Positions 24,135 through 32,480 of a stretch of DNA of 40,732 nucleotides are shown piece after piece. A model generated the notes under the pieces. The model was not told the origin of the DNA, ran no database searches, and saw only the letters and a list, made by a program, of their open reading frames with translations. Within the stretch, counting starts at the first letter, position 1. The number at the start of each line of letters is the position of its first letter. The position numbers and the translations under genes were made by a program. This DNA is from Myxococcota bacterium (GTDB lineage: Bacteria; Myxococcota_A; Bradymonadia; UBA7976; UBA1532). The stretch is from positions 1-40,732 of the forward strand of contig JAKLJY010000072.1 in assembly GCA_023150895.1 (NCBI GenBank), in the 5' to 3' direction.

Positions 24135-24959
24135 ATGGTCGTCCGTCGCCTCGCCGCCGCTGCACTCGTCCTGACCCTGCCGGCCACCGTGGCCGCCCAG
24201 TCCGTGCCGCCCGAGATGGCGCCCTCGCCCCAGTTGCTGCTCGCCGCCAACGGCGAACCCGTCGACGACTCCGACCTCTCCTCCGAGGAGAGCCTCGCCG
24301 ATCTCGACCAGGAGGAGATCGACAAGAAGGCCTGGTCGACGGGCACGGCCGTCGGCCTCAGCTTCATCCCCGGCGGTGGTTTCGGCCTCATCTACGCCGA
24401 GAAGAAGGCCGCCTCTGCGGTGCCTTTCCTGCTTTCGGTGGCCGGGTACGCGGTCGGCACGTTGTACCTGCTCGGCTCGTTCGACACGTCCAAGTCCTCG
24501 GCCTGCTACTTCTTCGCCGACCCCGCGGCCGGTGGCACGGGCGCCAAGGTGCAGGACTTCCGCTGCACCTACGCGAAGTGGACGAGCTCGACGAACGACG
24601 ACCCGCTCCCCGGCGACGTCGACGACAACCCGGATGCCTCTCAGCGCGAGCCCGACGGCCGCCTGACGACGCACTCCATCGACTACCAGGGCACGGGCAA
24701 GCCCTACAACAAGAGCGCGTCGAACTACGACGTCCGCACCACCGGCGAGGACTTCGACGGCAAGAAGACGGGCGTCATCATCCTGGCGGCCACCTATGCC
24801 GCGACCTCGATCCTCGGCGCGGTGTGGTCGGGCCTGACCGTCGCCGACTACAACGAGCAGATCCGCAAAGAGGTCGAGTCCACCGCGATGAACCGCCCGA
24901 AGCCGATCATCGGCTACGACGGCGAGAATGGCTTTTTCGGCCTCGCCTGGGAGTTGTAA
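24135..24959 (+). CDS. Secreted hypothetical protein with two hydrophobic segments
   Basis: The product is 274 residues. A Sec signal peptide is cleaved near ATVAAQ. An acidic region follows at about 35-60 (DDSDLSSEESLADLDQEEID). Then come a Gly-rich, hydrophobic stretch (FIPGGGFGLIYAEKKAASAVPFLL, followed by a hydrophobic segment AGYAVGTLYLLGSF) and a second hydrophobic helix near residue 215-235 (VIILAATYAATSILGAVWSGL). A hydrophilic loop between them holds two Cys. The arrangement of a cleaved signal plus a pair of amphipathic or membrane helices is reminiscent of small outer-membrane proteins such as the spirochaete P13-type porins, but this is a resemblance only. I do not assign a function. 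GAGGTCTCC precedes the ATG, which sets the start at 24135 rather than 24069. Confidence 0.75.
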   Translation: MVVRRLAAAALVLTLPATVAAQSVPPEMAPSPQLLLAANGEPVDDSDLSSEESLADLDQEEIDKKAWSTGTAVGLSFIPGGGFGLIYAEKKAASAVPFLLSVAGYAVGTLYLLGSFDTSKSSACYFFADPAAGGTGAKVQDFRCTYAKWTSSTNDDPLPGDVDDNPDASQREPDGRLTTHSIDYQGTGKPYNKSASNYDVRTTGEDFDGKKTGVIILAATYAATSILGAVWSGLTVADYNEQIRKEVESTAMNRPKPIIGYDGENGFFGLAWEL

Positions 24960-25029
24960 GGCGCTCGCCCGCGGTTCACGACGAAACACGCCGCGCGCAC
25001 GCCCGGGCTGACCCTTTCGATCCGGGTCG

Positions 25030-25049
25030 CCCGAAGCCCGATGTTCGGG
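25030..25049. promoter_or_regulatory. Inverted repeat upstream of lspA
   Basis: There is a perfect 6-bp dyad, CCCGAA (25030-25035) and TTCGGG (25044-25049), around an 8-nt centre, lying 31 nt before the lspA ATG. A TAAGGT -10-like hexamer overlaps its end. It could be an operator, a weak hairpin ending the previous transcript, or chance. Confidence 0.25.
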
Positions 25050-25080
25050 TAAGGTGCGCCGTCTTTTCGTCGGGAGCGCC

Positions 25081-25638
25081 ATGTTCTCCAGGTACCGCCT
25101 GCTCATCCTCGGTTCCCTGATCTGGGTCGTCCTCGATCAGTGGAGCAAGATTGCCATGGTCGACTGGCTGGTGAAGGGCGACCTGCCCGACACCGCGGCG
25201 ATGATCCGCTCCGAGGTCCACACGGTCTCGGAGACCTGGTTCCGGTTCCGCGTCGTCGGCAACCCCGGCGCGGCCTGGGGCATGTTCCGGGCCTTCCCGG
25301 ACTGGGCCCGCGTGCCCTTCTTCGTGGTCATCACGAGCGCGGCGCTGTGGTTCATGCTGCACTTCTACAAGCAGGCCCGGCCCGATCAGCTCCGTTACAA
25401 GCTGGCGTTGACGTGCATCTTCGGCGGCGCCATCGGCAATCTCATTGATCGCCTCTACATCGGTTACGTCATCGACTTCGTCGAATGGTTCTACGGCGAC
25501 TTCCGCTGGCCGAATTTCAACGTCGCTGACATCGCGATTTCGGTGGGCGTGGGCCTGCTCGCGCTGGAAATCCTGTTCGAGAAGAAGCCCGCCACCGAGG
25601 GTGAGCCTTCGGACACCGCCCCGGGCGCCGGCACCTGA
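25081..25638 (+). CDS. lspA: Signal peptidase II (prolipoprotein signal peptidase)
   Basis: LspA cleaves the signal peptide of diacylglyceryl-modified prolipoproteins at the inner membrane. The product is 185 residues with four membrane segments. The catalytic Asp residues are visible in GNLIDRLY (Asp123) and FNVADIAI (Asp150), and VVGNPGAAWGMF at 58-69 is the family's conserved NxGAAFG-type motif. A periplasmic stretch of about 30 residues between helix 1 and this motif is longer than usual. The start is the ATG at 25081, with GGGAGC upstream. The stop is one base before the first lgt gene, giving an lspA-lgt-lgt operon that covers the first two steps of lipoprotein maturation. Confidence 0.95.
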   Translation: MFSRYRLLILGSLIWVVLDQWSKIAMVDWLVKGDLPDTAAMIRSEVHTVSETWFRFRVVGNPGAAWGMFRAFPDWARVPFFVVITSAALWFMLHFYKQARPDQLRYKLALTCIFGGAIGNLIDRLYIGYVIDFVEWFYGDFRWPNFNVADIAISVGVGLLALEILFEKKPATEGEPSDTAPGAGT

Positions 25639-25639
25639 C

Positions 25640-26707
25640 GTGTATCCCTGGCTGACGTCGCCGGACGGCCCGTTCCCGCTGTCGTCCTACTTCACGCTGC
25701 TGACCGTCGGGTTCATGATCGCCATCTTTCTGGCATGGCGGGCCGCGCCGCGGTTCGGCATCGACCCGGACGACCTGCTGGACATGAGCCTGTACATGTT
25801 CGCGGCGGGGCTCATCGGCGCGCGCATCCTGCACGTCTTCGCGGACGGGTACTTCTGGGACTACGTGCACCTGTGCACCGACCCCCTGCAGGTCGAGGTG
25901 CCGAGTTTCATCCACGTGCCGTGTCGGGTGGACGCGGACTGCGTGGCGGCCGAGGCGGGCGAGCTCTGTCACCCCGAGGCCCTCACCTGCCGGCCGGGGC
26001 GCGATTGTTTCGCGGCGTTCAAGTTCTGGAGCGGGGGGCTGGCCTTCTACGGCGGCTTCATCCTGGCCGTCGCCATCGGCGTGCGGTTCATCTACAAACG
26101 CGGCATCACCTTCGCGCGCATGGCCGACCTCTGCGCGCCCTCCATCGCGTTCGGCCTCATCTGGGGCCGCGCGGGGTGTTTCCTCTCGGGGTGCTGCTTC
26201 GGCACCGTGACCGAGTCGCCGCTCGGCATCAGCTTCCCCGGGGGCGCGCGCCTGCCGGGGGCGGACGGTCAGTGCCCGAAGTTCTACAACCTGGTCACGA
26301 CGTCGACGGGCGACAAAATGTGCTCCATCGGCAGCCCCGCGTTCGAACAACACATCGAGGCCGGCCTGATCCACCCCCCGGTGCACCACAGTCTGCCCGT
26401 TCACCCGACGCAATTGTACGAAGCGGGCTTCTGCCTCGCCCTGACGCTCTATCTCTTCTTCTGGCGACGCAAACACACCCGTTTCGCCGGTCAGGTGTGG
26501 TGGGAGATGTGCGGGCTTTACGGGCTCGGCCGCTTCGTGGTGGAGATCTTCCGCAACGACGACCGCGGTGTCTGGGCCCTAGGCCTCTCCACGAGCCAGA
26601 TCATCGCGCTGCCCATCATGGCGGTCTCGGCCTGGATGCTCTACCAGGGGTTGCGTCGCCCCCCGACCACGGATCCGTACGGTCTCGCCCCGCCGGAGCA
26701 GGTCTGA
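25640..26707 (+). CDS. lgt: Prolipoprotein diacylglyceryl transferase, copy 1, with Cys-rich insert
   Basis: Lgt moves diacylglycerol from phosphatidylglycerol to the lipobox Cys of prolipoproteins. The product is 355 residues, longer than the usual 260-300. Family marks are FWSGGLAFYGG (129-139, with Tyr in place of the common His), GRAGCFLSGCCFG (the central Arg/Gly-rich motif), VHPTQLYE and GLGRFVVEIFRNDDRG (second essential Arg). Between the second and third membrane helices lies an extra periplasmic segment of about 50 residues with six Cys (79, 95, 101, 110, 117, 123), which could form three disulfides. A second loop holds two more Cys. The start is GTG 25640, one base after the lspA stop. 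Confidence 0.92.
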   Translation: MYPWLTSPDGPFPLSSYFTLLTVGFMIAIFLAWRAAPRFGIDPDDLLDMSLYMFAAGLIGARILHVFADGYFWDYVHLCTDPLQVEVPSFIHVPCRVDADCVAAEAGELCHPEALTCRPGRDCFAAFKFWSGGLAFYGGFILAVAIGVRFIYKRGITFARMADLCAPSIAFGLIWGRAGCFLSGCCFGTVTESPLGISFPGGARLPGADGQCPKFYNLVTTSTGDKMCSIGSPAFEQHIEAGLIHPPVHHSLPVHPTQLYEAGFCLALTLYLFFWRRKHTRFAGQVWWEMCGLYGLGRFVVEIFRNDDRGVWALGLSTSQIIALPIMAVSAWMLYQGLRRPPTTDPYGLAPPEQV

Positions 26708-26708
26708 C

Positions 26709-27665
26709 ATGCATCCGGTTCTGTTCTCGATCTTCGGTTACCCGGTGCACACCTACGCGGTGATGATCGCCACGGGTTTCGTCGTGGGCGTGTTCTTCGT
26801 CGCTCGGGAGGCCCCGCGATTCGGCTACGACCGCGAGATGGTGCTGGATCTCCTCTGGTGGCTTTTGGTGATGGGGCTCGTAGGCTCTCGCCTGGCCTTC
26901 ATCGTCACCAACTGGGAGCAGTACTATTATCCCTGCGTCGACTTCGAGTACTACAACTCCCTGAAGATCGACCCGCCCCTCACCGAGCCCGATTGTTTCC
27001 GGCTCATCCGGTTCTGGCAGGGGGGGCTGGTCTTCTACGGGGCACCCATCGCCAGCTTGTTGACGCTCTTCGTCTTCATGAAGCGCGAGAAGCTGCCGGC
27101 GCTGCCCGTTGCCGATCTGATCATCCCGTATCTGGCCCTGGGGCAGGCCTTCGGCCGTCTGGGCTGCCTGGGTGCGGGCTGTTGTTTCGGCAAGACGTGG
27201 GATGGCCCGTGGGCGATTCAGTTCCCGCGGCACACGATGCCCTGGGACCAACACGTCGCCGAGCACCTGATCACGCCGGCGGCCGAGCTCTCGCTGCCGG
27301 TGCATCCGACGCAGTTCTACGACTTCGTCACCGGCATGGTGCTCTTCGCCGCCCTGCTCTGGATCCGACGCCGACGCCGCTTCGACGGGCAGGTCATGGT
27401 GAGCTGGCTGTTGCTCTACCCCGTCGCGCGCTCGCTCAACGAGCTCTTCCGCGGCGACGAGGACCGCAAGTTCGTCACCGAGATCGTCGTCGAGCCCCTC
27501 AACCGCCTGCTCGGCCTCGAGCCGGGCGCGGTGACGTTCCTGTCGACGAGTCAGTTCATCAGCATCGGCGTGATCGTGGTCGGCGTGGTCCTCTGGCGGC
27601 GCCTGCGCACCCGCCCGCTGACCCCCGCGGCAGAAATCGCCGCGGCCGCCGCAGACCCAAATTGA
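26709..27665 (+). CDS. lgt: Prolipoprotein diacylglyceryl transferase, copy 2
   Basis: A second complete Lgt, 318 residues, directly follows the first with one base between stop and ATG. It keeps YPVHTYAVMIATGF (first helix motif), FWQGGLVFYGAP (103-113; the usual GG is GA), GRLGCLGAGCCFG (149-161), VHPTQFYD (198-205) and the late RSLNELFRGDED with the second conserved Arg. Its periplasmic loop 1 is short, with two Cys (76 and 96), so it lacks the six-Cys insert of copy 1. The two copies differ throughout, which argues for an old duplication or two specialised enzymes rather than a recent repeat. It belongs to the lspA-lgt-lgt operon. Confidence 0.92.
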   Translation: MHPVLFSIFGYPVHTYAVMIATGFVVGVFFVAREAPRFGYDREMVLDLLWWLLVMGLVGSRLAFIVTNWEQYYYPCVDFEYYNSLKIDPPLTEPDCFRLIRFWQGGLVFYGAPIASLLTLFVFMKREKLPALPVADLIIPYLALGQAFGRLGCLGAGCCFGKTWDGPWAIQFPRHTMPWDQHVAEHLITPAAELSLPVHPTQFYDFVTGMVLFAALLWIRRRRRFDGQVMVSWLLLYPVARSLNELFRGDEDRKFVTEIVVEPLNRLLGLEPGAVTFLSTSQFISIGVIVVGVVLWRRLRTRPLTPAAEIAAAAADPN

Positions 27666-27699
27666 CCCGCAGGCCCGCCGCGCGCAAAGATTCGCCCCG

Positions 27700-28413
27700 A
27701 TGCCATCTCGTCGACCCGACCTCGCCACCCTCGCCGTCCTCGCCTGCGCCGTGACCCTCGGTGCCGCCGTCGGCGGGTGTTCGATCGCGCTCGACTTCGA
27801 CCGCACCTACCCGAAACCGACGGGCCTCTCGTTCCCGAGTGCGCACATCAAGGCGCCCAACGAGGGCGAGGTCCCCTTGACGGGCGGTGCGCTGCTGACC
27901 GCGTGCACGAACTTCTGCGAGGCCTACGTCGGCTGCCTCGCCGACAAGAAAGAGTGCCACTACCTCTGGGCCCTGCCCGGCGACTCGGGCGAATCGGGCA
28001 TCTGCACGCCGGAGCCCGGCGCCGACAAACAGGCGCTCGTCGTCCAGTGCGCGTCGGATTGCAAAGACCTCGGTACGCTGACCTCGAGTCAGCTCAAGAG
28101 CATCCAGAACCCGGGGGAGTGTCAGCAGGTCGCCAAGTCGGTCCTCAACGAGGACGACTCCGCCTGCGACGTGCTGCTCGACGAATGCGACGCGCTGTGC
28201 GACCCGAAGTCGGGCGCCAACGGCCTCGCCGGGTGCGGGCTGCTCGGCATGACGAACGACGCCTGCAAACGCATCTGCGAGGCGCAGAACACGTTGTTCT
28301 TCGAGTGCATGTATTGCGGCACGGGCGGGCAGAGCCTCTGCGACGACGCCGTCACGTGCGCGCAGACATACTTCCAGGCACCGGACGACACTTCGCGCCC
28401 CGTCCTGCGTTGA
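27700..28413 (+). CDS. Cys-rich lipoprotein of unknown function
   Basis: The product is 237 residues. A signal peptide ends in lipobox AVGGC (Cys27). The mature protein has about 20 Cys, several in repeated C-x3-C patterns (TNFCEAYVGC, CASDCKDLG, ECDALCDP, CKRICEAQN), and no hydrophobic helix. It is probably a disulfide-rich periplasmic or surface protein. Cys-rich lipoproteins of this style are common in Myxococcota, but I do not recognise a named family. It starts 34 nt after lgt copy 2 and 19 nt before the NlpC/P60 gene on the same strand, so it may be part of the same transcript and a substrate of those enzymes. Confidence 0.75.
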   Translation: MPSRRPDLATLAVLACAVTLGAAVGGCSIALDFDRTYPKPTGLSFPSAHIKAPNEGEVPLTGGALLTACTNFCEAYVGCLADKKECHYLWALPGDSGESGICTPEPGADKQALVVQCASDCKDLGTLTSSQLKSIQNPGECQQVAKSVLNEDDSACDVLLDECDALCDPKSGANGLAGCGLLGMTNDACKRICEAQNTLFFECMYCGTGGQSLCDDAVTCAQTYFQAPDDTSRPVLR

Positions 28414-28432
28414 CCCCGGCCGCGCCGCCCCC

Positions 28433-30187
28433 ATGAACCTCCGCGCGGACCGGCGCCGGCCACCGTCTGGGATGCTGCTCGTGCTTGCACGCGCGCTGCC
28501 GGTCTTCGCGACGACGCTCCTCGGGTGCGCGGCCCCGAAACCGGCCGACGACGTGGCGGGGGCGACGCCGTCGAGCGCAGTGGCCGCGCCGGCCCCCTCG
28601 GCCGCATCGTCCGACGCCGGCCGCTGCCCGCCCCGCCTGCCTGCCCCGGAGGGTCTCCCCGGCGTCCGAGCCGAGCACGCGACGCTCGCCTACTGGCAAG
28701 CCCGCACCCCCGACGCCGTTCTCCTCGATGCGGCGGGGGTCGCGGCGCACACCGCCGCCCTGGCCGCGCCCGGCCCCCCGGATGCCGCGGCCGACGTCTT
28801 CGTGCCGGAGCCCGTCGAGACGACGGTGGCGGCCATTCGGGAGCGTCTGACGTTCATGCGCGCCCGCATCGCCTCCGGGGAGCATGTCGACGGGGCGGGG
28901 GGGCGCCCGCCCTCCGGTCCCTTCGCCGCATCCGCCCCGCTCGGCGCCGTGGACGAACTGCGTGTCACGCTCGCGCCGGTGCCCCTGCGCTGCGCCCCGA
29001 CGGCGGCCGGTCTCTACACCGTGCCGCCCAACCCGGCCTTCGACCGCAATCTGTGCAGCACGTTGCCCGCGCAGGAGGCCCTGCGGGTCGTCGCGCGCTG
29101 GCCCGGAGGGTTCGTGCTGGTGCGGTCGCGCGCCGCCCTCGGCTTCGTGGCCGAGGACGCCCCCCTCTCGCCGGCGCTCTCCGCCGACGAGGCCACCCGC
29201 TACGGTCAATCGAGCCCCGTGACGGCGATTGCCCCCTTGGCGGTCCGGTTCGCCGGTGGTGAAGGCACGCTGGCGCCGGGGATGCGCGTGCCGGCCGCCG
29301 ATCCGGGGGCCGCCCCGGGTACCGAACCGGCCGCCGTGCTCTGGGCGACGCAGCGCGGGCTGGTCACGGCGACGCCGGCGGACCCCGGAGCGTTGCGGCC
29401 GACGCCTCGACCGCTGACCCGGCACGCGTTTCTCGCCGAGGCCTTCTCTTTTCTGGGCGGTCCCTACGGCTGGGGTGGCGCCGACGGCGGGCGGGACTGC
29501 TCGCAGTTCGTGCTCGAGGTCCTGGGCACCTTCGGTCTCGACCTGCCCCGCAACAGCGGTCAACAGGGGTTGACGGGCACGTTCACCGTCGATGTCGCCC
29601 CCGAAACGCCGGACCGCGAGCGCCTGGCGCTGCTCGACGCCGCGCACGCCTCGGGCCTCGTGCTGCTGCACCTGCCGGGGCACATCATGTTCTACCTGGG
29701 GCGCGACGCCGACGGCGTGCCGATGGCGCTGCACGCCTTTGCAGAGTACGTCGAGCCCTGCGCGGGCGGCGGCGAGACGCTGCGCGACGTGAACCGCGTC
29801 GGGGTGAGCACGCTCGAGCTCGGGCGGGGCACGTCGCGGCGGTCGTTTCTCGAGCGCATCGTCCACCTGACGGTCTTCGGCGACCCCGCGCCCGCCGCGC
29901 TCGCCGGCGTCGCGCGACCGCGGCCCGGTGTCCCCCCCGAGGGCCCCTGCCCGGAGAAGAACGCAGTCGATCTCACGATCTCGCCCCGGCGTCCCCTGGC
30001 CGGCCGCCCGCTGCGGCTGATCGCGGCCAACGACGCGCCCCTCGGGTCGGATCGGTTTGCGATCACGGGCCCCGATGGTCAGCTCCACCTGCCGACGGCC
30101 GTGTCCCTCGGCGGGCCCCCGTTCGGTCGGGCGGCGACGTTCTCGGCGGCGTCCCCGGGCGAGTACACGGTGCGCTTCGGCGATGCG
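28433..30187 (+). CDS. NlpC/P60-type lipoprotein, 5' part (apparent frameshift)
   Basis: This frame encodes a lipoprotein (lipobox TLLGC) with an SH3b-like segment at about residues 185-245 and an NlpC/P60 cysteine-peptidase domain at about 325-450. The peptidase shows YGWGGADGGRDCSQFV with catalytic Cys, LPGHIMFYLG with catalytic His, and a later ALHAF. Such enzymes cut peptide stems in peptidoglycan. A beta-sandwich-like segment follows, to about residue 580. Near 30187 coding character leaves this frame: the residues turn into an Arg/Pro-rich run and no stop comes until 31918. The sequence resumes sensibly one frame over, in the next entry. An ATG at 28472 is an alternative start. Confidence 0.75.
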
Positions 30188-31472
30188 GGCCGACCTGTTT
30201 CTCGACCACGGTGGACCAGACGAAGACGCCGCGCTCCGCCTCGCCCCCGACTGCGCCGATCTGCCGTTCACGTTGCGCGCGTACTTCGCGTGGAAACTCG
30301 GCCTCGCCTTTGCCGTGCGGCCGTGCAGCCGGGCCGGCGCCGGTCGCCCGCCCCGCTGCGGCGAGCCCTCCCCCATGCCTCGCCTCGGGGGTGGCCCCGC
30401 GGGCGCGGCGGGCTTCCAGGCCTTTGCCAACGGAACGTTGCGGGGGCACGTGCAGTCCGCCGGCGGCCGCACGCACCCCGACGACGAGGCGACCGACCTC
30501 TACCCCGTGCCCCTGACGCGCGAGGCGCTGCCGCCGGGCACCGTGTTCGCCGACCCCTACGGCCATCTGCTCGTGGTCGCGCAGTGGCTTCCGCAGCCGG
30601 CGGGCGGGACGGGCGCGCTGATCGGAGCGGAGGCGCAGCCGGACGCCACCATCGGGCGGCGCCGGTTCTGGCGGGGGGCGTTTCTGCACACGCCGGACAC
30701 CACGCGCGGCGGGTCGGGATTCAAGGCGTTCCGCCCGGTGACGATCGGGGCCGACGGCACGGTCACGGTCACGTCCAACGCCGCCCTACGGGGTGGAGGC
30801 GGGCGGGCGCCGTTCAGCCGCCAGCAGTACACGGGCGACCTCGACGCCTTCTACGACGCCGTCTCGGGCCTGACGGACCCCCGACCCGTGGCACCCGAAC
30901 GCCGCGCCGAGGCGCTGATCGCCGCCTTCGAGGAGTCCGCCGTGCGGCGGGTCAAGTCGGTCCAAAACGGAGAAGAGTTCCAGCGGGAGACGCCACGGGT
31001 CATTCCCATGCCCGAGGGGGCGCGCATCTTCCAGACCAAAGGCCCGTGGGAGGACTTCTCCACCCCCTCGCGGGATTTCCGCCTCCTGATCGCGCTCGAC
31101 ACGGTGCGCGGTTTCCCCGACGCGGTCGCGCGGCGTCCGGCCGCCTACGGACTCGACGGGACGAGCCCCGAGGCCGTCGCGGGCGTGGTGGCCGCCCTGC
31201 GAACCCGGATCGACGAGGGTCTGCGCACGCGGCGCTTCACGTACCCCCGCAGCGATGGCAGCCCGCAGAGCCTCTCTCTGGCCGACGTCGCCGCCCGCGA
31301 GGCCGCCTTCGAGGCCGCCTACAACCCCAACGACTGCCCCGAGGTCCGCTGGGGCGCCGCCCCGGGCTCGCCCGAGGTGGCGACGTGTGCCCGGCGCGCC
31401 CCCGCCGCGCAGCAGGCCCGCATGGAGAGCTACCGGAAGTGGTTCCGCACGCGGACGCGGCCGGTGGATTGA
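30183..31472 (+). CDS. NlpC/P60-type lipoprotein, 3' part (apparent frameshift)
   Basis: This frame, readable from ATG 30183, gives about 429 residues with good amino-acid composition: ADLFLDHGGPDEDAALRLA, then VFADPYGHLLVVAQWLPQ, then FWRGAFLHTPDT and a C-terminal TYPRSDGSPQSLSLADV. It has no signal peptide. Removing one G from the GGG at 30186-30188 would join it directly to the upstream NlpC/P60 frame (G-D-A-A-D-L-F). I take both as one gene of about 1010 residues. The domain here is unrecognised; it includes an FADPYGH segment like those in cell-wall-associated hydrolases. Sequencing error, real mutation or programmed frameshift cannot be separated from the sequence alone. Confidence 0.7.
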   Translation: MRADLFLDHGGPDEDAALRLAPDCADLPFTLRAYFAWKLGLAFAVRPCSRAGAGRPPRCGEPSPMPRLGGGPAGAAGFQAFANGTLRGHVQSAGGRTHPDDEATDLYPVPLTREALPPGTVFADPYGHLLVVAQWLPQPAGGTGALIGAEAQPDATIGRRRFWRGAFLHTPDTTRGGSGFKAFRPVTIGADGTVTVTSNAALRGGGGRAPFSRQQYTGDLDAFYDAVSGLTDPRPVAPERRAEALIAAFEESAVRRVKSVQNGEEFQRETPRVIPMPEGARIFQTKGPWEDFSTPSRDFRLLIALDTVRGFPDAVARRPAAYGLDGTSPEAVAGVVAALRTRIDEGLRTRRFTYPRSDGSPQSLSLADVAAREAAFEAAYNPNDCPEVRWGAAPGSPEVATCARRAPAAQQARMESYRKWFRTRTRPVD

Positions 31473-31493
31473 CACTCGCCTTTCGGGCCGGTC

Positions 31494-31961
31494 TCACTCC
31501 GAGAGGCCGAGCAGCTTCCAGTGGCCGTCGTGGGGTGCGGCGAGCAGGGTCGTCTCGAAGCGTGCGCCCCCGCCGAGGTCCACCCGCAGGCGGGTGCGGG
31601 CCCGACCGTCGTCGCCCGCGGCGGCCGGCGGGTCGATCGCGAACGCGGCGTCGTCGAAGCGGCGCAAGACGGGCGCGTCGGGCAGGATCTCGCGGATCTG
31701 CGCCGTCAGCGGCGGCGAGGCGGGCAGGCGCGCGATCAGCGCCGGGTGCAGATGCCGACGCACGGTGGCCTCGTCGTCGGCCAGCACGCCCAGGGCGAGG
31801 CCGAGCATCAGACGCTCGCACGCGTGCGCGTCGAGGGGGCCGGCCTCTTCGGCGGGGGTCGGTTCGTGCCGCGGCGAGAACGCCCCCCAATGCACGGCGG
31901 CCACGAGTCCGGCCATGACCAGGATGAACGGCCAGACCGCGTGCCGATTGCCGGGATACAT
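31494..31961 (-). CDS. Small membrane-anchored hypothetical protein coupled to ArsR gene
   Basis: The product is 155 residues with one N-terminal membrane segment (about residues 10-27, FILVMAGLVAAVHWGAF) and a soluble C-terminal domain. The soluble part starts with a helical region (ERLMLGLALGVLADDEATVRRHLHP) and ends in beta-strands (FETTLLAAPHDGHWKLLGLSE), somewhat like an NTF2/SnoaL-type fold. Its ATG overlaps the stop of the ArsR-family gene (ATGA), so translation is probably coupled and the two should work in the same response. No family is recognised. It ends 22 nt from the end of the convergent NlpC/P60 gene. Confidence 0.7.
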   Translation of the reverse strand: MYPGNRHAVWPFILVMAGLVAAVHWGAFSPRHEPTPAEEAGPLDAHACERLMLGLALGVLADDEATVRRHLHPALIARLPASPPLTAQIREILPDAPVLRRFDDAAFAIDPPAAAGDDGRARTRLRVDLGGGARFETTLLAAPHDGHWKLLGLSE

Positions 31962-32362
31962 CACTCGTCGACCGGGCGCAGCGCCGAGGGAGCCGCCCGC
32001 GAGCCGCCCCGGGGTCGGGGCACGGCACAGGCGCTGAAGTGGCCGTGAATGCAGCCACAGAGATCGACGAGGACGTCGGCGGTGACGTGGTAGTATACGT
32101 TCTTGCCGCGTCGGATGGGCGCGAGCAGGCGATGGGCCTGCAGCCGCCGCAGGTGCCCGCTCACCACCGGCTGCGGCAACTGCACCCGCGCGGCGAGCTC
32201 GTTGACGGTGAGGTCCTCGGCGAGCAGAAGGTCGATGAGCCGCAGCCGCGCCGGGTGCGCCACCACCTTCAGGCACTCCGCGACCGCTTCGAGGTCGAGT
32301 TCGTCGAACTGAGTGGAACGCGCGCGACTCGGGAGTTCAGCAACGGGAGAGGGTGTACTCAT
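31961..32362 (-). CDS. ArsR-family transcriptional regulator with Cys-rich C terminus
   Basis: The product is 133 residues. The winged helix-turn-helix of ArsR/SmtB repressors is clear: LKVVAHPARLRLIDLL (helices 1-2), VNELAARVQLPQPVVSGHLRRLQAHRLL (recognition region) and RRGKNVYYHV (wing). The N-terminal helix has Cys30, and the C-terminal helix region has DLCGCIHGHFSAC (Cys102, 104, 112). The metal-site motif ELCVCDL of classical ArsR is missing, so sensing through these other Cys (persulfide, metal or redox) is possible but not shown. The ATG at 32362 has AGGAGT upstream. It follows the cytochrome fusion gene after 118 nt and is a likely regulator of the Otr operon. Confidence 0.9.
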   Translation of the reverse strand: MSTPSPVAELPSRARSTQFDELDLEAVAECLKVVAHPARLRLIDLLLAEDLTVNELAARVQLPQPVVSGHLRRLQAHRLLAPIRRGKNVYYHVTADVLVDLCGCIHGHFSACAVPRPRGGSRAAPSALRPVDE

Positions 32363-32480
32363 CGCGACTCGTGACTCCTGCAAGGTGTCGGCGGGGGCGC
32401 ACGGCCCCTCCGGTAAGCGCCGACGCGGCGGACTGTAGACGCCGGATCCTCGACCCGGCAAGCGATTCGACCCGGGGCGC

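Noticed and set aside
24960-25080. Riboswitch or structured RNA upstream of lspA
   Set aside because: Only a 6-bp dyad is visible. No conserved riboswitch core could be recognised by eye.
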